Shown here: in pieces, positions 12,226 through 21,229 of the stretch
Layout of the letters: each line of letters begins with the position of its first letter
Position numbering within the stretch: position 1 is the stretch's first letter
From: Lunularia cruciata
Taxonomy: Eukaryota > Streptophyta > Marchantiopsida > Lunulariales > Lunulariaceae
NCBI GenBank assembly: GCA_948567375.1
Contig: OX419757.1
Location: 54,250,001 to 54,314,000, forward strand
DNA length: 64,000 bases
Reading direction: 5' to 3'
The notes under the pieces: generated by a model
Database searches by the model: none
What the model was told of the DNA's origin: nothing
Seen by the model: only the letters and a program-made list of their open reading frames with translations
Position numbers and translations under genes: made by a program

Positions 12226-13806
12226 CCAGTGAGTGGTGGTGTTGCTTGTTGGACTTGTGGTGGACCTCACCATAGGAGAGAGTGTACTCAGGGCAGCGGA
12301 CCTGATACCTCTGGTGCATCACAGCCAGCACAGAGGCAATGTGAGCACTGCCATAGATTTAGTCATACTAGTGACCGGTGTTTTGACCTACACCCGGAGT
12401 TACAGAGTGGTAGGGCTGCTATGGCAGGTAGTAGAGGAGCTCCAGTTCATGGAGGACGAGGTGGTAGAGGTGGTGGTAGAGGATCTACACCTAGTAGGGG
12501 TGCAGTACCTACCCTTACTTCTGACACAGCTATGGCTACTCGGATTGAGCAGTTGGAGCAGAGATTGGCTAGTATGGCTATTGCTCATAGGAGATCAAAT
12601 TCGGGTGCTGAGGCTTCCACCTCATATGCTGGTGATAGAGATGCTTTGGACTTCATGTGCGGAGCAGCACAGGTGGATGCATCTGCAGCAGTGACTAGGA
12701 GTGCAGTACGTGCTCCAGAGCCTAGAGGAGCATTAGTGGAGTTGGACCCACAGAGAGGAGAGGTTGGGAGACAGGTCAGACTTCCCCAGTCTTTCACGCT
12801 ATCTGAGGCATTGCAGACGACATCCGTGGTTCTTAGACGTCCCAATGCAAGTGTGGTAGGTGGTGATGGAGTACCTGATGGAGTACCTACTAGTCAGCCA
12901 CCTGCTACTACACAGACTGAGTCTAGCATGATGTTGGGGGCGGCTCAGCTGATTATGCGGCATCCTTTATTTTCAGCCAGTGACATGTTTACATTGGGAG
13001 TTGACCCAGCCCCAGTGTTCCGGTTGGCTGCCACGTTGTGTGAGAGTAGGGATGGTGCAGTTCCTACTACTAGAGCAGAGGTGGTTGGTAGTGGAGCTGA
13101 CTTGGTTGAGGAGCATGGGATCAATTCAGCGACCAGTGGTTTATGGCAGGCAGCAGCGGCTAGACTGGAGGAGTTGCCAACTAGACCGGCCTTTGAGAGA
13201 GCACGGTTTACACTTGGTGTTGTCCTATTGGATAACCAGAGGGGGATCTTTCGTTTGGTGGGACCTTCAGGGAAGGTCTATACACCACAGAGAGTCTTGT
13301 TAGACTCTGGTGCGCAGCCCCTTATGTTGGGGAAGGCAACAGTTGTTGGTCTGGAGTTACGGAAGACCGATGTGGAGAGGTGTCCATTTCAGATCCAGAC
13401 ATCTCTAGGTGGTGGTTCGACACAGTACATCACACGTGGGGAGCTTGTTGTCCAGGTTCAGCCTGGTCATCCGACTGATAGCTCGGTGGTGAGAACTCAA
13501 GCTATTGCGACGATAGCTGAGTCCTATGATGTGCTAGTTGGGGGAGCAGTGTTATACCCTATGGGTTTCAGTATTGACTATTGGGAGGAGACAGCCTCTT
13601 ATAGACCTGGTTGGCAGTCTGGTGAGGGACAAGTATGTCGCCTACCAGTACGTTTCAGTAGTGGCAGTCTTGGCTCACTACAGTCCGGGACCATGGCAGC
13701 ATCAGTTTTAGCTTTCAGCGGTGCAGTTACTTGGCCTGGTGACTTGTTGGAGGGGAACGCCCATGCAGAGGATACTCCAGTACCAGAGGAGATCACTCGG
13801 CTATAG
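12226..13806 (+). CDS. Zinc knuckles and retropepsin-type aspartic protease of element B
   Basis: In frame with gag, directly after its TAG. Counting from 12229, a CX2CX3HX4C knuckle (CWTCGGPHHRREC) occupies residues 7-19 and a classic CX2CX4HX4C knuckle (C38, C41, H46, C51) follows; these should bind RNA in the nucleocapsid. A glycine/arginine-rich run (GGRGGRGGGRG) comes next. The protease active site is VLLDSGA with catalytic Asp359 (codon 13303), typical of retroviral-type proteases that cleave the polyprotein. About 200 residues between knuckles and active site are unassigned. The frame ends at TAG 13804-13806, aligned with TGG in element A, so the ancestral frame ran on into the methyltransferase. 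Confidence 0.82.
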   Translation, partial: PVSGGVACWTCGGPHHRRECTQGSGPDTSGASQPAQRQCEHCHRFSHTSDRCFDLHPELQSGRAAMAGSRGAPVHGGRGGRGGGRGSTPSRGAVPTLTSDTAMATRIEQLEQRLASMAIAHRRSNSGAEASTSYAGDRDALDFMCGAAQVDASAAVTRSAVRAPEPRGALVELDPQRGEVGRQVRLPQSFTLSEALQTTSVVLRRPNASVVGGDGVPDGVPTSQPPATTQTESSMMLGAAQLIMRHPLFSASDMFTLGVDPAPVFRLAATLCESRDGAVPTTRAEVVGSGADLVEEHGINSATSGLWQAAAARLEELPTRPAFERARFTLGVVLLDNQRGIFRLVGPSGKVYTPQRVLLDSGAQPLMLGKATVVGLELRKTDVERCPFQIQTSLGGGSTQYITRGELVVQVQPGHPTDSSVVRTQAIATIAESYDVLVGGAVLYPMGFSIDYWEETASYRPGWQSGEGQVCRLPVRFSSGSLGSLQSGTMAASVLAFSGAVTWPGDLLEGNAHAEDTPVPEEITRL

Positions 13807-15300
13807 AGTACGAGTGGGATTGTTCCATCCACCTTGGATGTTCCATTGTGGAGTTCAGAGGAGGCATTGCAGCAGCATGCAGATCAGTTGGTGCAGCAGG
13901 CTTGGAGTGGAGCCTTCGTACCATCAGGGGATGAGTGTGAGGATGAGCCTCCAGAGGCGATTGCTTTGACACCTCTGGATACCACACTCATTGCTTGGCA
14001 GTATCCAGTAGAGGGGATATGTCTATTAGAGTTGTTTGGTGGGATCAGCACCGGACTAGCTGCGGTGTTACAGGCGGGTATCCGAGTACAGAGGTACTTG
14101 TATGTAGAGAGAGATGAGACTGCTAGGCGAGTCTCTCTACATCATGTGGCACACTTAGCCTATCGGTATCCGGAGTTATTACCAATGTCAGCAGTCAGAG
14201 GTTACCAGAAGGCCTTACCAGGAGACATTTCCTTACTGGGGGCGCATGACCTAGAGAGACATGGGCCTGTTCACTTGGTGATTTCTGGATGGCCATGTCA
14301 GGGACATACACGTGCGGGCCGCGGTTTGGGTCTTCAGGATCCTCGTTCTGGTGTGTTTTGGGAGATGTTACGGATACTACGACATCTCCAGGTTCATCAG
14401 TCTGTTTCTCCAGCTTACCTTTTGGAGAACGTTCCATTGATGGGTGATTCTCGCACTAGAGTGGTGGCGAGTACACATCAGGTCCATTCATGGATGGGAC
14501 CTGCTGTATTGTTAGATGCAGCCAAAGTGGGATCACGGGCTCATCGTCTTCGTCTTTGGTGGACAAACCTCTTACCCAAAGAGGTTCTACAGCGTGCTTA
14601 TGATGGGATTCAGCGACTGGACCACATTCTTGTTGATGATATCTTGGATGTTGGGCGTCAGTCTCAGACAGTGGTAGTGGCTGATAGGTCACCCATGGCA
14701 GTGGTGAACCTAGTTGGACAGCCTAGAGCTGCATTTCCCACACTCATGAGTTTCCCAGGCTCTCATGCTTTTCGAGAGGGAGGACCTGGACTTGTTTGGG
14801 ACTCACAGTTACAGCAGTTGGTGGAGCCCAATACTGATGAGAGAGAGCGGGCGATGGGTTTTTGCACCGGTATTACCGCTGTTCCAGCACTGTCAGAGGC
14901 ATCCAGGCGTCAGGTGTTAGGTCAGGCTATGGACCTGAACTGTTTGACCTGGATTGTGAGCCTTGGTTTGGCAGAGCAGCGTAGGATGCGCTTGATAGGC
15001 ATCACCACTCGGACACTTGTAAGCCCTGTGCCTATCGAGACGATTCAGGCACATGCTGGGGGCGATGGACCGAGTGGACATGGTATTCTTGGGACACATC
15101 CAGTAGCTACTAGGGAGAGTGGTCTACTTGGAGTCCATCCAGGTGAGCGTGGGCTACTTGGATTACACCCTTGGTCCACATGGGATGCAGCCAGAGGACG
15201 TATGGAGCTTGCAGCCAGAGTGGAGGGAGTTTTTCACACAGAGGTTGGGACCTCTAGTGGTCGGGAGCATGACACCATTGCTCCCAAGGGCCCAGTGTAG
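13807..15300 (+). CDS. DNMT3-like cytosine-C5 DNA methyltransferase carried by element B
   Basis: Residues counted from 13834. Catalytic motifs occur in canonical order: motif I ELFGGISTG (66-74, SAM binding), motif IV SGWPCQGH with the PCQ catalytic loop (Cys155, codon 14296), motif VI LLENV (ENV 198-200), motif VIII SRAHRLRLWWTNL (234-246), an FPTLMSF stretch (301-307), and motif X-like MGFCTGI...RRQVLGQAMDLN (341-369). The layout VERDETA after motif I and AHRLRLWWTNLLP in motif VIII resembles the DNMT3/DRM branch; plant DRM enzymes have permuted motifs and this one does not. The product should methylate cytosine in DNA. There is no separate chromatin-reader domain in this segment. The tail has three GxLG-HP repeats (about 418-446). 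It lies between protease and RT in the same frame and ends at TAG 15298, a stop shared with element A. Confidence 0.9.
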   Translation, partial: STSGIVPSTLDVPLWSSEEALQQHADQLVQQAWSGAFVPSGDECEDEPPEAIALTPLDTTLIAWQYPVEGICLLELFGGISTGLAAVLQAGIRVQRYLYVERDETARRVSLHHVAHLAYRYPELLPMSAVRGYQKALPGDISLLGAHDLERHGPVHLVISGWPCQGHTRAGRGLGLQDPRSGVFWEMLRILRHLQVHQSVSPAYLLENVPLMGDSRTRVVASTHQVHSWMGPAVLLDAAKVGSRAHRLRLWWTNLLPKEVLQRAYDGIQRLDHILVDDILDVGRQSQTVVVADRSPMAVVNLVGQPRAAFPTLMSFPGSHAFREGGPGLVWDSQLQQLVEPNTDERERAMGFCTGITAVPALSEASRRQVLGQAMDLNCLTWIVSLGLAEQRRMRLIGITTRTLVSPVPIETIQAHAGGDGPSGHGILGTHPVATRESGLLGVHPGERGLLGLHPWSTWDAARGRMELAARVEGVFHTEVGTSSGREHDTIAPKGPV

Positions 15301-16302
15301 CAGCCAGTCAATACGTCTTCCACTCCTACTACAGTTACAGAGGATACTTGGGAGCCAGATCTTGGACCCAAGCTTACTGGAGAGGAAAGACGGAGGGTTT
15401 GGAGGTTCTTGAGGAGTCACACGAGTTGTTTTGCCTTCAGTATGAAGGATTTGGGTGCTCTAAAGGGACCTGGTATACGGATTGAGCTGACTAGCGACAC
15501 ACCTGTTTTCCGACGTCCTTATCAATATAGTGAGATGGAGAGGACATTGATTCAGAGCCGGAGTAGTGACCTTTTTGAGGCTGGTTTGGTGGAGATTTCA
15601 CATGGAGAGTATGCATCAGCGACAGTGATGCCAGCCAAGAAGGATATGCATGGCAACTATACAGATAGGCGGATGTGTGGAGATTACCGTCCTATCAACC
15701 GACAAACCAGGGCTGATCGGTATGCCATGCCTACACCGGAGGAGATTTTTGATGCGATTGGGCATGCAAAGGTCTTCAGTACTTTGGATCTACGAGCGGG
15801 ATATCATCAGTTGCCGATCAGGGAGGAGGATAAGTCCAAGACAGCATTTTGGGCTATTGATCCTCACGGCAAGGATGTGTTATATCAGTGGAGGTTCTTA
15901 CCATTTGGGTTGAAGAACGCTCCTGCTGAGTTCCAGAGGGTCATGGATAGGATCCTAGCTGGACTGGATTTTGCTCGGTGCTATATTGATGACATTTTGG
16001 TGTATAGCACTACTGTGGAGGAGCATGAGAGACAGTTGTTGGAGGTGTTTGAGAGGTTGAGATCTCATGGACTCAAATTACATCCTGGGAAGTGTAGGTT
16101 CTTCCATGAGCAGGTTGAGTATTTGGGTCACACTATCTACCCCGGAGGACTTGGTGTCCAGCAGACCAAGGTGGAGGCTATTGCACGTGTACCTCGGCCT
16201 ACGGATGTGAGCAGAGTGCGAGCATTCCTTGGGTTGGCAAACTTCTATCGCCGCTATGTTAGAGGATTTAGCGCCATTGCCAAGGCCTTGACAAAGCTGA
16301 CC
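15301..16302 (+). CDS. pol: Reverse transcriptase of element B (cut by solo LTR)
   Basis: In frame after the shared TAG. Counting from 15409, RT motifs include YRPINRQTRADRYAMP, FSTLDLRAGYHQLPI, the WRFLPFGLKNAPAEFQRVMD segment (shorter runs read individually) and the catalytic YIDD at residues 192-195 (codons from 15982). It copies element RNA into DNA within the particle. The protein continues to FLGLANFYRRYVRGFSAIAK, then is interrupted after codons for LTKLT by a solo LTR at 16303. Translation runs 12 codons into that LTR and stops at 16338. In element A the same site is uninterrupted. Confidence 0.9.
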
Positions 16303-16994
16303 TGTAACACCCATTTGTGCATGTGTGTGGTATTGTGATATTTAGCTTGGTATTACAAGTACTTAAGAGATATTATTTATATAGAGATAAAGGATGGTTC
16401 TATATTAGTCATGGTTAGCTTAAGTTAGTCATAGCTAAGATAGATGGGACCTTACTTTAGAGGAAGTAGAAAAGATGAGCACCACTATTTTGGATTTTAG
16501 TGTGTTGACTTGGTATTATTCCTAGGTGTTTGGCTTTGGGGAAAGAGTTGAGAACTCTTGGGCCCGCAAGCCTTTTTGTTTTGGATTCTTCTTTAGTCCA
16601 AGGATAGCCCATGTGAAGGAATCCTTGCTTTAGTGGTTGGGTCAAGATAAGACCACATGCTTAGGGGAATATGCCCATGTGAATGGATATTCCTTTCTAC
16701 TTTTTGACTTTACTTGACTTTTAGTCTAGTAACTTGAGTTACTACGGTAATTAGTAACTTTGGTACGTAACTATTTCACAAGTATATAAACAAGGAGTGA
16801 GGAGGTACTCATCATCCTTTCATTTGCAACTATCTCTCTCTCATTGAGTTCTCTAGTGAGCAATGTCTTGAGTCTTGGAGTGTTAGCCTTGGAGGAGTAT
16901 GATGGAGTTGGGGTTCCTTGCCTTCTTAGTCCATGGTGCGCTACCATAATAGCCATCAGAGGTTCATCCTGAGTGAGAGACAGGCCGGCTCACA
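16303..16994 (+). mobile_element. Solo LTR of a different family inserted in the pol of element B
   Basis: 692 bp starting TGTAACACC and ending GGCTCACA, flanked by the 4-bp direct repeat GACC (16299-16302 and 16995-16998). Element A lacks it, with an uninterrupted GCTGACCAAGCTT at the matching place. A TATA-like TATATAAA at 16783-16790 fits an LTR promoter. With one target copy the inserted length is 696 bp, a multiple of three, so the frame is kept on the far side. Internal stops still end translation. Probably the product of LTR-LTR recombination. Orientation is inferred from the TATA box. Confidence 0.85.
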
Positions 16995-18672
16995 GACCAA
17001 GCTTACACAGGAGTGGTGTTGGGGAGATGAGCAAGAGAGAGCTTTTGTAGAGCTCAAGGAGAGGTTGACATCTGCTCCTATTTTGAGGAGACCGATCAGG
17101 GGACGACCATTTCAGGTTCACACTGATTGGAGTATGTTGGGGCTTGGAGCGGTGCTCACCCAACATGATGATGAGGAGAAGGAGTTTGTGGTGGCCTATG
17201 CTAGTCGCTCCAACAATTCAGCGGAGGCAGAGTATAGTTCATATGAGGGAGAGTGCTTGGCAGCAGTTTGGGCAGTAGCACATTTCCGATGTTACCTATT
17301 TGGTAACCCCTTCACTCTCATCACTGATCATCAGCCGCTGAAGTGGTTGATGGAGTCCGACAAGCTTTCAGGGAAGCTTGCACGATGGGCTCTGATTTTA
17401 CAGGAGTATGATTTCACGGTTGTTCATAGACCTAGAGTGGTGAACCGTGATGCAGATGGGTTGAGTAGAAACCCATGTCCCAGCCAGCAAGATCAGACTG
17501 GAGCACGTTGGCATGGTGAGACAGATGAGGAGATGGTGCCAGGTTGGCATGCATCGGCCTTTTTGTGTATATTTGCAGAGACCTTGGTGGTATCTCTCTC
17601 AGTGCATACAGGAGGAGTTATTGAGGTCACAGATCCAAAGAGTGAAGATATTGGTACAATTCAGCGAGACATTCATGATGATGTCTTAGTGATGGACTAT
17701 CTTCGCACTGGTGTTGTGGGTGGCACAATTGGGGCCAAGGAGAGAGACCGTGTTCTTCAGCGAGCCAGACGGTTCAGATTGGAGGGTAGACACCTTTTGC
17801 GTGTATGGGAGGATGGTAGAGTGCAAGTAGTACCACTTCCATCACAGAGACCACAGTTGGTCCGTCATGCTCATGAGGAGCTAGGACATTTTGGAGTAAA
17901 GCGTACATATAGCTTACTCCAGAGTCATTATTGGTGGTGCGGTATGCAGACCGAGGTACAGCAGTTTGTTGCCAGATGTGTGGTTTGTGACCGAGTTAGA
18001 GCATCATTCAATGCTCCTACGCCACATTTACACCCATTACCTATCATGGGATTGGGTTACCGTTGGAGTTTGGACTTTGCCGGACCTTTACCGCTGACTG
18101 TGAGACATCATTGGTATGTTTTGGTGATGGTGGAGCACTTCTCCAAGTGGATTGAGTTGGTGGCACTTCCTGACAAGTCTAGTGAAGGGATAGCTTACTC
18201 GTTCCTGGATCGAGTTCTTAGTCATTTTGGTGCACCAGCTGAGGTTTTGACTGATCAGGGTACAGAGTTCTTGGGAGAGTTTCAGGTCTTGTGTGACAAG
18301 GCTTTGATTGATCATCGTACTACATCCCGAGATCACCCTGAGGCAGATGGCTTAGCAGAGAGAGTGGTTCAGACGGTGAAGAGAGGATTGCGAAAGTATG
18401 GTTTGCAGAGAGGCCACTTGGGAGATTGGGATCTCCAGTTACCTTGGTTGGCCATGGGCTATCGGTTCAGCCGGCAAGCCTCCTTAGCATCCTTCTCTCC
18501 ATACTTTCTACTCTATGGACGAGATCCAGATTTACCTACAGCCATTCGTCGAGATGCTACTGTAGTTTTGGACTTGGATGACCCCGATGTATGGATGAGC
18601 GCATGTTCTCAACGGGCAGAGATCTTTCGGAGAGTGATGCCGATGGCCTTTGAGAACTTGGTGATTGCTTAG
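16995..18672 (+). CDS. pol: RNase H and integrase core of element B
   Basis: The frame is open from 16933 inside the solo LTR; the element's own sequence starts at 16995. RNase H residues are visible in HTDWSMLGLGAVLTQ, YEGECLAAVWAVAHF and LITDHQPLKWL (D, E, D). Integrase follows with an HHCC zinc-binding module (HAHEELGHFG ... CVVCDRVRA) and a DDE catalytic core: WSLDFAGPLP, VLTDQGTEF and EADGLAERVVQTVK. It inserts element cDNA into the host genome. The frame ends at TAG 18670-18672, which is CAG in element A, so the C-terminal part at 18673 was once joined. Confidence 0.9.
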
Positions 18673-19110
18673 CATAGAGATACTTTACGCTATGCTACCA
18701 TTCGAGGAGGAGGTTATAGACCCTCAATCCGTCGATTTCATCCAGGCGACTATGTATATCTACAGCAGACAACACCGACGACACTTGATGTTTCTACAGG
18801 CCGCACTATCTTGAGAGTGCGCGAGGTTTTGCCATCTAGAGTCCTTGTGTTAGAAGGACGTGATGGTGTTGTTTGGAAGGATCATGTGCGCAATTGTGCG
18901 CCATGCCACCTCCCAAACATTGATGGTACTATGGACCCAAGCTTGGCACTTGTACGTGCAGGCTTGAGGTGTATGTTATGTGGCTCTTCTGGTGGAGCTG
19001 CTACTATGTTAGTGTGTGATAGCTGTTCGAGAGGATGGCATATGGCATGTATGACTCCTCCCCTCACGGTGGTTCCTCAGGGACAGTGGTTATGTCCTAG
19101 ATGTACTTGA
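18673..19110 (+). CDS. Integrase C-terminal tail with PHD finger, element B
   Basis: In frame after the TAG at 18670. The first part (FHPGDYVYLQQ, then the ILRVREVLPSRVLVLEG region) matches the SH3-like C-terminal domain of gypsy integrases. Bases 18970-19107 encode a full C4HC3 PHD finger: CMLC, CDSC, SRGWHMAC and WLCPRC with normal spacing (CX2C-X11-CX2C-X4-HX2C-X14-CX2C). PHD fingers usually read the histone H3 tail, so by inference this one directs insertion to certain chromatin, the job chromodomains do in chromoviruses such as element D. Terminator TGA at 19108. Confidence 0.88.
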   Translation, partial: HRDTLRYATIRGGGYRPSIRRFHPGDYVYLQQTTPTTLDVSTGRTILRVREVLPSRVLVLEGRDGVVWKDHVRNCAPCHLPNIDGTMDPSLALVRAGLRCMLCGSSGGAATMLVCDSCSRGWHMACMTPPLTVVPQGQWLCPRCT

Positions 19111-19268
19111 CCTATAGCTAGTTCATTCTTTATATGGTATAGATTGCAGACAGGCGACTAACGATGGGGCTCCATAGCACCCGGCCTCCTGATCTTTGCC
19201 CATTAGAGGGTATACCATATACTTAGAGTAGATGGCTATCTGGAGTTAGAGGGACCTAACCGCCAGCT

Positions 19269-19278
19269 AGGGGGGTGA
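19269..19278 (+). promoter_or_regulatory. Polypurine tract of element B
   Basis: AGGGGGGTGA, 159 bp after the pol stop. It lies directly before the 90-bp TGTGGCAC block rather than directly before the inferred LTR start at 19370, which is odd (see findings). Confidence 0.55.
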
Positions 19279-19279
19279 T

Positions 19280-19369
19280 TGTGGCACTTTAGAGTCTATG
19301 TATGACTTATGTGTGAGTTGTGCTTTTATAGTGTATGATGTTGACAGCGATGTATATACGCACGATAGC
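19280..19369 (+). repeat. 90-bp block duplicating the end of the LTR
   Basis: Begins TGTGGCACTTTAGAGTC and repeats, nearly identically, the last 105 bp of the 3' LTR (19821-19925), which has an extra ~15 bp near its end. The same arrangement occurs in element A (8607-8713 and about 9148-9234), so it is a feature of the family. Confidence 0.8.
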
Positions 19370-19925
19370 TGTCACACCATTTGTAGTTCAGCATCTAGAT
19401 GCTCGGACACAGGAGTTCCAGTGATGGTAGTTAGAGTTATTCTAGCAGTTTCTCAGGGACTACTTTCCGATGGTTAGATTTCGTGTTCGGGGTACTGACT
19501 TCACGGTGGGGCCCACCGTCACTTTGCACCGTTTGCACCGTCGAGTGTGCCGTCAGCGGGACCGTTAGGGTTTCAGGGCTAGCTCGAGTCCAAGGGGTAT
19601 AGTTTCGAAGGTGAGCTCCAGAGAGCTCACTTCTCTGATGTTGAGCCTTCGAGTTCCTGGCTATGGTGGACAGAGGCCGGCAAGCGTTACCTGGATTCTC
19701 TATGCTTGAGTGGGTGTGGCTTGACTGTAATCAGTGCCCAGTTGTTGGCAGTTTATAGAGTGACAGATCAAGTACTGATCTGAGTTGAGTTGAGTTGAAA
19801 GTGTTAAGCAATCTGATTATTGTGGCACTTTAGAGTCTATGTATGACTTATGTGTGAGTTGTGCTTTTATAGTGTATGATGTTGACAGCGATGTATGTTG
19901 TGTAGCGATGTATATACGCACGACA
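19370..19925 (+). repeat. 3' LTR of element B
   Basis: 556 bp, starting TGTCAC and ending ACGACA (TGTC/GACA inverted ends). The first 404 bp match the 5' copy at 9538-9940. After 19925 the sequence returns to the X repeat interrupted at 9537. The GAGTT run is short here (about 19782-19797). Confidence 0.8.
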
Positions 19926-20350
19926 AAGACATTTTGCCAATGGGCCTCCACCATAAGTGTGGATTTGCTCATAGAGTTGGAGAATCTTGATTCTTCCTTG
20001 TCTTGATCTCCTTGCCAATATGCATGGCATCATATATCCAATCCCATAGCACAAAGGTAATGTGTAATTATTTGAGTAGCTAGTTTTTCAAAAACATTTG
20101 GAACTTATCTATTTGAGGTATTTAAAGGCTAGTCTCCATTCATGTACTCTTTTCCTTCACTGCTACCCCAAAACCATAGTGCTCATGTGAGTGTTTCTAC
20201 TTCTCAACTTGAACATGCTCTCTCAAACTAAATTGACAAACTCTAAATTAGCAAGATTAAATCCTTCTCATAAATGCACTCTTGACTCAAGAATCTATTG
20301 CTTAAGAATAAAAGCTATCATAGTGCCTTAGCCTAAAACCTCATTGTGGT
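19926..20350 (-). pseudogene. Protein X remnant, proximal part
   Basis: Nucleotide similarity to about 50960-51350 over the whole interval, including the shared GAGTTGGAGAATCTTGAT and CTCAAGAATCTATTG stretches. With the block at 9235-9537 it forms one X copy split by element B. It lies directly 3' of the integrase remnant of element G on the same strand. Decayed, with no open frame of useful length. Confidence 0.55.
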
Positions 20351-20850
20351 ATAATGGAAATTTTACCACCTTTGTATGATTCACATGGTCTCAATATCAT
20401 CTTTCTACATGGCTTTTGGCTCCACCATCTTGGTAGAATAGTCAATACATATTAAGATATGTTTCTTGTGGATATTCTTTATAGTTGGCTAAATTGGCAC
20501 TATAAAGTCAATTACTCACTTCTAAAAGGAGGCCAAATGTAAACTAGGTCTCAAAGGCCATTGGGTACTAGGTGTTGGTTTCCCAACCTATTTACATACA
20601 TCACACCTTTTGATAAGTTCATGCATGTTTCTATACATAGTTGGACACCAATAACACATTATCAAAATCTTCTTTATAGTGTTCTTTAAGGCACCTCTTG
20701 AGATTTTAGCACATAGAGACTAAATTGCAGCTCTGACTTCATATGTTTCAAGGTATCTACAAAAACTTCATCTACTCCTATTTCTAACAAAATACATCTC
20801 TTTAATTGATAAGGTCTCATGTTATGAAGGAAGATGGCTTGCTGCTCTAG
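20351..20850 (-). pseudogene. Integrase remnant of element G
   Basis: Minus-strand reading near 20545-20600 gives CQRVGKPTPSTQWPLRP, then WVIDFIVPI, the typical zinc-binding and first catalytic region of plant gypsy integrases of the CQR(x)G(x)PT type. Many stops. Confidence 0.6.
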
Positions 20851-20944
20851 ATCCATTCCTTATGGAAATTGTAATGTGTAAACATACCAATATTCCTCCA
20901 AGGGCCTAGTTCCTTATGATATCATTAAATGGAACATGTCTTTG

Positions 20945-21229
20945 TCATGGAAAGTCATCCTTTAGGTCTTTGGCCTGCTCAATGGTTTCCAATATTTTGA
21001 GGAAATTGCCATTATCATGATGAGCACAGTTCCTTACTTTAACAATATAAGTGAAATGTTGCAAGAATATGATCCATCTTGCTATTTGTCTGAATAAGTT
21101 TATCTTTTTCCCTAAATGATATAAGGCATAGTGATCAACGTCAAATAAAAACTCATACCCAAGAGGTACAAGCATATGCCATGCCCAAACCTTCTTGTTT
21201 GGTTTTGGTTTCCTCTCAATGGTAGACAA
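20945..21229 (-). pseudogene. RNase H remnant of element G
   Basis: Open for 94 codons on the minus strand. FLFDVDHYALYHLGKKINLF followed by IARWIIFLQHFTYIVK is the RNase H terminal region found in plant gypsy pol (compare the TDHQPLKWL and ARWALILQEYDF region of element B). Just upstream in the pol order of the integrase remnant. Confidence 0.65.

Larger units (their letters stand above)
9538..19925 (+). mobile_element. Element B: near-intact Ty3/gypsy retrotransposon encoding a DNA methyltransferase and a PHD-finger integrase
   Basis: Bounded by LTR copies starting TGTCAC (9538 and 19370) and ending GACA (19925), with AAGA-type sequence at both junctions (left ...CCAAGA, right AAGAC...). 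The flanks rejoin a single X repeat. Internal order is Gag, zinc knuckles, protease, DNMT, RT, RNase H, integrase, PHD. RT before RNase H before integrase, plus the integrase motifs, places it in Ty3/gypsy. All domains lie in one frame (frame 1 of the window) from 11068 to 19110. The breaks are TAG codons at 12223, 13804, 15298 and 18670, and a solo LTR at 16303-16994. The high LTR similarity argues for a fairly recent insertion. Confidence 0.92.

Noticed and set aside
12233-12694. 153-codon frame overlapping the zinc-knuckle/protease frame
   Set aside because: Repetitive VV/LV composition in a second frame of a real coding region; no domain.
16933-16994. ATG-less start of the RNase H/integrase frame inside the solo LTR as a genuine protein start
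   Set aside because: The LTR is an insertion absent from element A; the open frame there is accidental continuity.
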